Below are positions 57,994 through 64,000 of a DNA stretch of 64,000 bases, one piece after another. Origin of the DNA: CAYMRL01 sp964473205 (GTDB lineage: Bacteria > Deinococcota > Deinococci > Deinococcales > Trueperaceae); NCBI GenBank assembly GCA_964473205.1, contig CAYYOK010000005.1:10991-74990 (forward strand), given 5' to 3'. Numbering within the stretch: the first letter of the stretch is position 1; every line of letters starts with the position of its first letter. The notes under the pieces were generated by a model. It did no database searches and was not told the DNA's origin. It saw only the letters and a list, made by a program, of their open reading frames with translations. The position numbers were made by a program, and so were the translations under genes.

Positions 57994-58929
57994 TCAGCCC
58001 GGCTGCCGACCGCCGGCAGCGGCCAGATCGAGCGCCCTGCGCACGTGCCCGGCGCTTCGTTCGAGCAGCTCGCGGCTCTCGCTCGCGGGCAGCCCGGACT
58101 TCGCCATCACGATCGCCACGCGCATATCGTTGCCGGCGCTCGCGAGCAGCGCCGCGGCGCGCTCGGTGCCGAGCCCCGCGGCCTGGGCGACGATCGCCGC
58201 GGCTCGGTGGCGCAGCTTCTCGTTGACTGGGCGCATGCCGATCATCAGGTTGTCGTAGGCGCCGCCGATCCTCACCAGGACCGCGGTCGAGATGGCGTTG
58301 ATGGCGGCCTTCTGAGCGGTGCCGGCCGCCAGGCGGGTGCTGCCGGCTAAGACCTCGGGACCGGTGTCGAGCAGGACGCCGACGTGGCCGGTGCTCAGCA
58401 GGGCGGAGCCGGGGTTGTTGGCGATGCCGACCGTGAACGCGCCGATCTCCCTGGCGCGCTCGAGCGCCGCGATCGTGTACGGCGTGCCCCCGCTAGCGGC
58501 GAGGCCGACGACGGCGTCGGCCGCGCTCACGCCGGCGGCGGCTATGTCGGCCAAGGCCGCTTCGACGTCGTCCTCGGCGCCCTCCTTGGCCGTGGTCTGG
58601 GCGAGACTGCCGCCGGCCAACAGCACCACGGCGTCGTCGTAGCCGAAGGTGGGCGGCAGCTCGGCCGCGTCCTGCACGCCGATGCGGCCAGAGGTGCCGG
58701 CACCGACGTAGATCAGCCTGCCTCCGCGCGCCAGCCGCCCCTCGATGCCCTCAGCGGCGGCGGCCAGCTGCTCCCCGGCGTCCGCGACGGCCTCGATGGC
58801 GCGGGCGTTCGCGGCCGTCACGGCAGCGATGATGTCGCGCGCCGGCCAGGAGTCGAGGCCGGCGTAGTTGCCGTCGACGCTCTCGGTGGCGAACCGCTCG
58901 GTTATGGGCTTGGTGTCGCTCTCGCTCAT
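57994..58929 (-). CDS. murQ: N-acetylmuramic acid 6-phosphate etherase
   Basis: A 311-residue SIS-domain enzyme that cleaves the lactyl ether of MurNAc-6-phosphate to give GlcNAc-6-phosphate in cell-wall recycling. LIYVGAGTSGRIGVQDAAEL is the sugar-phosphate/active-site loop, GLAASGGTPYTIAALERARE the second SIS motif, and GPEVLAGSTRLAAGTAQKAA the MurQ-specific signature, followed by DNLMIGMRPVNEKLRHRA. Length is normal. It lies 4 bases after the tandem-GNAT gene in a GntR-GNAT-murQ operon. NagZ-type genes elsewhere in the window supply the preceding step. Confidence 0.95.
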   Translation of the reverse strand: MSESDTKPITERFATESVDGNYAGLDSWPARDIIAAVTAANARAIEAVADAGEQLAAAAEGIEGRLARGGRLIYVGAGTSGRIGVQDAAELPPTFGYDDAVVLLAGGSLAQTTAKEGAEDDVEAALADIAAAGVSAADAVVGLAASGGTPYTIAALERAREIGAFTVGIANNPGSALLSTGHVGVLLDTGPEVLAGSTRLAAGTAQKAAINAISTAVLVRIGGAYDNLMIGMRPVNEKLRHRAAAIVAQAAGLGTERAAALLASAGNDMRVAIVMAKSGLPASESRELLERSAGHVRRALDLAAAGGRQPG

Positions 58930-58933
58930 AAGG

Positions 58934-59986
58934 CTAGGCGCCTCCGTCGGCCGTTGCGGCGGCCGTGGCTAGCTGTGAGATGTCGGCCTCGGCGCGCTGG
59001 TAGGTGCGCCAGACGCGCGCCCCGAGGCTTCCGTAGAAGCCGGTGAGGCTCGTCCAGTCGATGAAGACGTCGGTGGCGCCACGCTCCCTGAGCCAGGCCG
59101 CTGAGCGCGCGACCAGCGCGAGCCCCAGCTTTTGCCCCCGCGCCTCCTCGGAGATGCCGAGCGGGCCCATCCCCGCTATCCTCAGGTCCGGCGTCGGTGC
59201 GAGGCTGCTCGCCCACGACAGGCTCGGCGCCACCAGGCGCTCGTCACCTAGGTAGACCATGCAGAACCCCTCGGCTTTCGCCGAGTTCGCTCCGACAGCT
59301 TCCCGCTCATCCAGTAGCGTGATGATCGTCGCGCCCGCCTCGAGCCTCTCGGCCACCTCGCTCGCCCAGCGGCCGGGGAACGCCCGCTCGACGAAGGCCA
59401 GGCCGGCGTCGGCCTCGGTGGAGCTGAGGCGCCAGCCTGCCGGCAGGTCGGGACCCGGGACCTCGGGGCGCAGGTCGAGGTGCAGGTCGAACTCGGCGGC
59501 CAGGAAGCGCGCGCCCAGGCGCCTCGCCAGCCGCCACATGGCCGCCGGGGCGCTCTGCGGGATCGCGGCGAGGAGGTGGTTCGGCTCACCGGCGAAGCGC
59601 AGGGTGTGACAGCCCCTCTGCGCCAGGGCGAGGACCAGCGCCCGTGCCAGGGCGGTGCCCACGCCGGCTCCCTGCCACTCGGGCTTCACGGCCAGCAGCG
59701 AGAGCCAGCCGACTCCCTGAGGCTGCCAGGTTCCCGCGGTGTGCCCGGCATCGCTCGCGCGGCCGTAGGCCACCCCGACGAGCTCGCCGCCGTCGAAGGC
59801 GCCGATCAGCAGGCTGTCGTCGTGGTAGCGGCGCAGCCGTTCGCGCCACACGCGTTCCGTGAGCACGAGCTGGCCCTGCGAGGGGGATCCGGCCGGCGTT
59901 CGCCAAGCGGCGTTCCACAGAGCCGGCACGAGGTCTCGCTCGGCGGTTTCGAGCGGCCGGATGACGGGCGCGGCTGGGGCGCGCAC
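58934..59986 (-). CDS. tandem-domain GNAT acetyltransferase
   Basis: A 350-residue protein with two GNAT domains. The first has LLAVKPEWQGAGVGTALARA (about residues 98-117) and the second ISEEARGQKLGLALVARSAA followed by FYGSLGARVWRTYQR. It starts with GTG 1 base after the GntR gene and ends 4 bases before murQ, so it belongs to the aminosugar operon. Acetylation of a deacetylated aminosugar or muropeptide is a reasonable but unproven role. Confidence 0.85.
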   Translation of the reverse strand: MRAPAAPVIRPLETAERDLVPALWNAAWRTPAGSPSQGQLVLTERVWRERLRRYHDDSLLIGAFDGGELVGVAYGRASDAGHTAGTWQPQGVGWLSLLAVKPEWQGAGVGTALARALVLALAQRGCHTLRFAGEPNHLLAAIPQSAPAAMWRLARRLGARFLAAEFDLHLDLRPEVPGPDLPAGWRLSSTEADAGLAFVERAFPGRWASEVAERLEAGATIITLLDEREAVGANSAKAEGFCMVYLGDERLVAPSLSWASSLAPTPDLRIAGMGPLGISEEARGQKLGLALVARSAAWLRERGATDVFIDWTSLTGFYGSLGARVWRTYQRAEADISQLATAAATADGGA

Positions 59987-59987
59987 C

Positions 59988-60755
59988 TCAGAACGCCCTG
60001 AGGTCGAGCGCGAGGCGGTAGATGTCGCCGCGGTAGGCGCTGCGCGTGAACTCGAACGCGCGGTCCTTGGCGTCGTAGGTCGTGCGCTCCAGCGACATCA
60101 CCGGGACGTCGCGGCCGATGCCCAGCGCGCTGCTCTCGTGGCTGGTCGGCTGCCGGGCGCCTATCGTCTGGCGCGCGCGGACGGGCCTGAGGCCGAACTG
60201 GGACTCGAGGGTGCGGTAGAGGCTGCCGAGGCTGCGCAGCTTGTCGATGTCGAGATCGCGCAGGTCGGGGTGGAGGTTCGCCTCCTGCAGCGCGAGCGGC
60301 TCGCCGTCGGCGGTGCGGAGCCTCACCAGGCTCAGCACGCTCTCCCCGGCGCGCACGCCGAGCTGGGCGGCGAGGTGCTCGTCGGCCGGCAGCGTCTTGG
60401 CCTGGAGCAGCAGCGTGCCGGCCTTGAAGCCGAGCGCGCGGGCCTCGTCGGCGAAGCCGAGCACCCGGTCGATGTACTGCTCCAGCGGGCGGCCCTTGAC
60501 GTAGGTGCCGGACCCTTGGCGCTGCTCGACGAGTCCTTCGGCGACCAGCTGCTCGAAGGCGCGCCTGACCGTCATGCGCGAGAGCCCGAGGCTCTCGGCC
60601 AGACCGCGCTCTGACGGCAGAGCGCTGCCGGCTGCCATCGTGCCGTCGTCGATGGCGACGGAGAGCTGCTCCTTGAGCTGGAGGTAGGCGGGGGTGGGCA
60701 GCTCCTTGTCGATGACGACTCGAAGATCAGGTTGAACCGGAGCTAGCGACGGCAT
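59988..60755 (-). CDS. GntR family regulator (HutC/UTRA type, NagR/DasR-like)
   Basis: A 255-residue regulator. The N-terminal winged HTH is at about residues 17-85 (PTPAYLQLKEQLSVAID, LGLSRMTVRRAFEQLVAEGL), and the C-terminal UTRA effector domain includes SVLSLVRLRTADGEPLALQE and GRDVPVMSLERTTYDAKDRA. UTRA regulators of this group (NagR, DasR) sense GlcNAc-6-phosphate or related ligands. It heads GntR-GNAT-murQ and faces a family-5 importer across a region with TGGTCT repeats. The start is uncertain between 60755 (used) and a site 15 codons upstream. Confidence 0.88.
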   Translation of the reverse strand: MPSLAPVQPDLRVVIDKELPTPAYLQLKEQLSVAIDDGTMAAGSALPSERGLAESLGLSRMTVRRAFEQLVAEGLVEQRQGSGTYVKGRPLEQYIDRVLGFADEARALGFKAGTLLLQAKTLPADEHLAAQLGVRAGESVLSLVRLRTADGEPLALQEANLHPDLRDLDIDKLRSLGSLYRTLESQFGLRPVRARQTIGARQPTSHESSALGIGRDVPVMSLERTTYDAKDRAFEFTRSAYRGDIYRLALDLRAF

Positions 60756-60830
60756 CGGCGACCGACACCCACCTTCCAACGGCCCGGCGGCAAGCGCCAC
60801 CTAGCACGACATGGCTTCGAGTGTACCTTG

Positions 60831-60852
60831 TAGCTGGTCTGTAAGTGGTCTA
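60831..60852. promoter_or_regulatory. tandem TGGTCT half-sites, putative NagR/DasR-type operator
   Basis: TAGCTGGTCTG (60831-60841) and TAAGTGGTCTA (60842-60852) are adjacent 11-bp direct repeats. Each contains the TGGTCT half-site of the DasR/NagR consensus (ACTGGTCTAGACCACT). They lie in the divergent region between the GntR operon and the importer. Confidence 0.55.
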
Positions 60853-60913
60853 TCCTGAGGCGGTTGTCCCTCGTGCCGTCATCCGCTCACCGGCACGCAA
60901 CAGGAGGTCGTGA

Positions 60914-62671
60914 ATGCTAGGCAGAAGAGTAGTGATGCTGTTCGCCGCGCTGCTGCTGACAGCAGCCTTCGCTCAGCCGAAGGTCGTCGACCCGACTGCC
61001 CTCGGCCTCGAGGTCGGGAGCCACGGTGGCCGCGTGACGCTGTCGTTGGGAGCCGCGCCGCCCACCTTCCTCTACTACGGCCAGATCGACAATGCCACCC
61101 AGACGCTCACCGGGCAGGTGTTCGACAGCCTCGTCGAGTTCAACCTCGCGACCTACGAGCTCGAGCCGGCCCTCGCGGCCAGCTGGGACGTCTCGGAGGA
61201 CGGCACGGTCTACACCTTCCACCTGCGCGAGGGCGTGACCTGGCACGACGGCACGCCGTTCACCGCTGACGACGTCGTCTTCACCTACAGCCAGATCATC
61301 ACCAACCCCGAAGCTCGCGCCGGCGACGCCGCGAACTTCACCTTCACCGTCGACGGCGAGCCTCGGCGCGTCACCTTCGAAGCGGTCGACTCGCACACCG
61401 TCGTCTTCACGCTGCCCGGACCCTCCGCGGCGTTCTTGCTGCAGCAGCGCTTCCCGATCCTGCCGAAGCACAAGCTGCTCGCGCACAGCGTCGAAGGCGG
61501 GGCCGCCGCTGACGCGATCAACAGCGCCTGGCCGACCGGCACCGCGCTCAGCGAGGTCGTCGGCACCGGCCCGTTCATGTACTCGAGCTACGTCGGCGGC
61601 CAGCTGGTGACGCTCGTGCGCAACCCGAACTACTGGAAGGTCGACACCGCCGGCAACCGCCTGCCGTACGTCTCCGAGCTCCACTACCTGGTGGTGCAGG
61701 GCACGGAGGCGCAGACCGCTCAGTTCCTCGCCGGCAACATCGACCAGCTCAACATCTCCGGCGCGCAGTTCCCGAACTTCAAGAGCCTCGAGCTGCAGGG
61801 CGGCTCCTTCACCGTGCAGGTCTCCGACGCACTGTTCGGCTCGCCGCCGCACATCGCCTTCAACTTCGACGACCCGACCTTCACCAGCGTCTTCTCCGAC
61901 GCCGCCTTCCGCCGCGCGATGGAGTACGCGGTCGACCGCGAGCGCGTCATCGACGACGTCTACAACGGCCTCGCCACGCTGCCCGGCACGCCCGTCGCGC
62001 CGGTCAACGGCGCCTTCTACGAGGACACGACCGGCCTGTTCAACATGTTCGACCTCGAGGCCGCGGCGGCCGCGCTCGACGCGCTCGGCGTCGTCGACAC
62101 CGACGGCGACGGCATCCGCAACATCCCGGCCGGCCCCAACCTCGAGTTTGCGCTGACCTACGCGTCCGACTCGCAGGTCTTCACGGACATCGCCACCATC
62201 GTCCAGAACGACTTCGCTCAGATCGGCGTCAAGGCCGACCTGCGCGCCGTGCTGAACGCCAACCTGCTCGGCACCGGCCTCGCCGGCGACTACCAGGCGA
62301 TCATCGTCGCCCTCGGCAACCAGCCCGACCCCGAGCTGCGCAAGCCGATCTGGCAGCCCGGCGGCTCGCTCTACTACTGGCACCGCTCGACGCAGCCGGT
62401 CGCCCCGTCCACCACGCCGAACTTCGCCGCGTTCCAGGACTGGGAGCACCGCCTCTACGAGATCTTCGACCAGGGCACCACGATGGTCGACGTCGAAGCG
62501 CGTGCCGCCGGCTACCGCGAGTGGCAGCGCATCAACGCCGAGATGGTCCCCGTGATCATGATCGCCAAGCCCACCAACATCGCCGCGGTCCAGAACCGCA
62601 TCGGCAACTTCGTGTACAGCCTCGGGGTCATCCCCGGGTACAACCCGGTCGTCCTCTACACGGTCGACTGA
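60914..62671 (+). CDS. family-5 extracellular solute-binding protein of peptide-type ABC transporter
   Basis: A 585-residue secreted binding protein, longer than typical DppA. The signal peptide ends TAAFA-Q. LAASWDVSEDGTVYTFHLRE and GVTWHDGTPFTADDVVFTYS are family-5 hallmarks, with FRRAMEYAVDRERVIDDVYN in the second lobe. It resembles the clade of large binding proteins often linked to oligosaccharide or aminosugar uptake. ACAGGAGGTCGTGA precedes the ATG. It is divergent from GntR-GNAT-murQ, so a muropeptide or aminosugar ligand is suggested. Confidence 0.93.
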   Translation: MLGRRVVMLFAALLLTAAFAQPKVVDPTALGLEVGSHGGRVTLSLGAAPPTFLYYGQIDNATQTLTGQVFDSLVEFNLATYELEPALAASWDVSEDGTVYTFHLREGVTWHDGTPFTADDVVFTYSQIITNPEARAGDAANFTFTVDGEPRRVTFEAVDSHTVVFTLPGPSAAFLLQQRFPILPKHKLLAHSVEGGAAADAINSAWPTGTALSEVVGTGPFMYSSYVGGQLVTLVRNPNYWKVDTAGNRLPYVSELHYLVVQGTEAQTAQFLAGNIDQLNISGAQFPNFKSLELQGGSFTVQVSDALFGSPPHIAFNFDDPTFTSVFSDAAFRRAMEYAVDRERVIDDVYNGLATLPGTPVAPVNGAFYEDTTGLFNMFDLEAAAAALDALGVVDTDGDGIRNIPAGPNLEFALTYASDSQVFTDIATIVQNDFAQIGVKADLRAVLNANLLGTGLAGDYQAIIVALGNQPDPELRKPIWQPGGSLYYWHRSTQPVAPSTTPNFAAFQDWEHRLYEIFDQGTTMVDVEARAAGYREWQRINAEMVPVIMIAKPTNIAAVQNRIGNFVYSLGVIPGYNPVVLYTVD

Positions 62672-62698
62672 CGCAGGAGCGGTAGAGCAACCTACCCA

Positions 62699-62791
62699 CC
62701 GGCCGGCCACGGGGCGTCCCCCTGGGCGGGCCGCGGGGGGGGNNNNNNNNNNCCCCCCGCCGGGCCCCGGGATGCCCCCGTGGCCGGCCGG
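62699..62791 (+). other. long inverted repeat interrupted by the assembly gap
   Basis: CCGGCCGGCCACGGGG (62699-62714) and its exact complement (62776-62791) flank a further GC-only quasi-palindrome, with 10 N at 62743-62752 in the centre. It sits between binding-protein and permease genes, where the other two family-5 operons also have a hairpin. The gap size is likely arbitrary. Confidence 0.7.
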
Positions 62792-62829
62792 CGTATCGTG
62801 GCGGGGTAAGCCTCGCGGAGTGAGCCCGA

Positions 62830-63801
62830 GTGATCAACTACGCCATCCGGCGCATACTCATCATGATCCCGACCCTGGTGTTGGTGTCGATCGTGTGCTT
62901 CGGGATCATCCAGCTCGCGCCGGGCTCGTTCACCGACCGCTACCTCGAGGACCCGCGCATGAGCCCCGAGACCGTCGCTCGCATCAACGCGCAGCTCGGC
63001 CTCGACAGGCCCGTCGCGGAGCAGTACTGGCGCTGGATCACCGGCATCGTCACGCGCGGCGACTTCGGCTTCAGCTTCTTCGCCAACCGACCGGTGACGG
63101 AGGTGATCGGCGAGAGGCTGTGGTGGACGATCGCCGTGGCGGGGGTCACCATGATCTTCGCGTGGGTGGTGGCCGTGCCGCTCGGCATCATCACGGCGCT
63201 GAGGCGCAACGGCTTCACCGACTTCATCGCCAGCTTCATCGGCTACATCGGGCTGGCGATCCCCGACTTCCTCATCGCGCTGCTGCTGGTGGCGCTGGTG
63301 CTGCAGACCGGCGGCACGCAGGTCGGGGGGCTCTTCAGCCCGCAGTACATCGGCCAGCCGTGGACTCTCGCGCGCGTGCTCGACTTCCTCAACCACATGT
63401 GGATCCCCATACTGGCGATCGGCACCAACAACATCGCCTCGGTCATGCGGCAGATGCGCGCCAACCTGCTCGACGTGCTGCACGCCGACTACGTGCGCAC
63501 GGCGCGCTCCAAGGGCATCGCCGAGAGGCGCGTCATCAACCGCCACGCCGTTCGCAACGCGATCAACCCGCTGGTCTCGATGGCCGGCATCAGCCTGCCC
63601 GAGCTGATCAACGGGACCATCATCGCCAGCATCGTCCTGAACCTGCCGACGATCGGACCGCTGCTCTACGACTCGCTCCTGAGCAAGGACCAGTACGTCG
63701 CGATGGGCCTGCTGCTCCTCGCCAGCCTGCTCCTCGTCATCGGCAATCTGCTCGCCGACCTCGCTCTGGCTTGGGTGGATCCGAGGATCCGTTATGAGTA
63801 G
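62830..63801 (+). CDS. peptide-type ABC transporter permease (DppB-like)
   Basis: A 323-residue DppB/OppB permease starting with GTG. MINYAIRRILIMIPTLVLVS forms the first helix, IIQLAPGSFTDRYLEDPRM is the periplasmic signature, the docking loop is VRTARSKGIAERRVINRHAV, and the end is ALAWVDPRIRYE. It follows the binding-protein gene after the gap-containing inverted repeat and overlaps the next permease gene by 8 bases. Confidence 0.93.
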   Translation: MINYAIRRILIMIPTLVLVSIVCFGIIQLAPGSFTDRYLEDPRMSPETVARINAQLGLDRPVAEQYWRWITGIVTRGDFGFSFFANRPVTEVIGERLWWTIAVAGVTMIFAWVVAVPLGIITALRRNGFTDFIASFIGYIGLAIPDFLIALLLVALVLQTGGTQVGGLFSPQYIGQPWTLARVLDFLNHMWIPILAIGTNNIASVMRQMRANLLDVLHADYVRTARSKGIAERRVINRHAVRNAINPLVSMAGISLPELINGTIIASIVLNLPTIGPLLYDSLLSKDQYVAMGLLLLASLLLVIGNLLADLALAWVDPRIRYE

Positions 63802-64000
63802 CGTCGCCCAGGGCCCCGTCACCCGCTCGCGCTCGAAGCAGGCTCCGCGGGGCGCTCCAGGCGCGCGCAGCTTCTCGCCCGGTGCGCTGGCTTGGCGCCG
63901 GTTCAGGCGCTCGCGCAGCGGGATCATCGGCGGCATCCTCCTCATCCTGCTCTACCTGATGGCGTTCCTGGCGCAGTTCCTCGCCCCGTACTCGATCACG
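63794..64000 (+). CDS. peptide-type ABC transporter permease (DppC-like), N-terminal part
   Basis: The first 69 codons of a DppC/OppC-type permease that continues beyond the window. A basic N-terminal tail (TRSRSKQAPRG) precedes ALAWRRFRRSRSGIIGGILL and a transmembrane helix ending FLAQFLAPYSIT, the normal DppC beginning. Its ATG lies inside the last codons of dppB, showing translational coupling. ATPase genes could follow outside the window. Confidence 0.88.
   Translation, partial: MSSVAQGPVTRSRSKQAPRGAPGARSFSPGALAWRRFRRSRSGIIGGILLILLYLMAFLAQFLAPYSIT

Noticed and set aside
60917..62710. 597-codon minus-strand open frame opposite the third family-5 binding protein
   Set aside because: Antisense shadow of a gene with a clear signal peptide and motifs; no recognisable protein.

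Overview
This is a GC-rich bacterial contig dominated by uptake and catabolic operons. The exported proteins nearly all carry a Sec signal peptide ending in AxA-Q (for example ...SAAAQ, ...SASAQ, ...SFALAQ). The solute-binding proteins are not lipoproteins, and GTG starts and ATGA/GTGA stop-start overlaps are common. Together with the many CUT1 sugar and family-5 peptide-type ABC importers, this suggests a Deinococcota relative (Truepera-like). That placement is an inference: no rRNA or tRNA gene was seen to anchor it. An assembly gap (10 N) lies at 62743-62752.

Layout. 1-6.9 kb (minus): a LacI regulator, two CUT1 permeases, a sugar-binding protein and three consecutive ADP-ribosylglycohydrolase-fold proteins, the middle one lacking the catalytic motifs. 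6.9-10.3 kb (minus): a family-5 binding protein plus DppB/DppC permeases. 10.6-16.4 kb: two GH3 (NagZ-type) hexosaminidases, one cytoplasmic and one exported, flanking a clearly AT-richer acquired segment with a Schlafen/AlbA_2-type ATP-binding protein. 16.4-19.8 kb: a second CUT1 importer. 19.8-28.7 kb: a methyltransferase, a carbohydrate-binding beta-helix protein, an AlkD-like protein, an acetyltransferase, an orphan LacI facing a large exported DUF6351-type protein across a region with a perfect intrinsic terminator, an epimerase and an FAH-family hydrolase. 28.7-29.1 kb: remains of a vapBC toxin-antitoxin pair. 29.1-37.8 kb: a compact operon (MaoC hydratase, family-5 binding protein, two permeases, CoA-transferase, gamma-glutamyltransferase, CitE-like lyase) with a divergent GntR regulator and repeated TATAAGA sites.

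37.8-46.4 kb: an acetyltransferase, a D-aminoacylase-type amidohydrolase, a DUF3105 membrane protein, a lipoprotein subtilase, pgi and an aldo/keto reductase. 45.9-49.5 kb: an Rrf2 Fe-S regulator facing nirK-nirV-sco (nitrite reduction to NO and copper supply). 49.5-55.0 kb: two divergent transcription units for sugar-nucleotide or glycan modification (cytidylyltransferase and PIG-L deacetylase; C-methyltransferase, DUF4910 hydrolase and class III aminotransferase). 55.1-57.9 kb: a SoxR regulon with a perfect SoxR box, an NTF2-like protein, an SDR and a divergent QueA-like protein. 58-64 kb: a GntR(UTRA)-GNAT-murQ aminosugar operon facing a third family-5 importer that runs off the window.

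How it fits together. The organism looks like a heterotrophic scavenger of sugars, aminosugars/peptidoglycan fragments and peptide-like or CoA-activated acids, with at least part of a denitrification pathway. No ABC ATPase gene is present beside any of the five importers, so they must share ATPases encoded elsewhere, except possibly the truncated last one. Two perfect hairpins and one gap-interrupted inverted repeat lie between the binding-protein and permease genes of the three family-5 operons and probably set their expression ratio.
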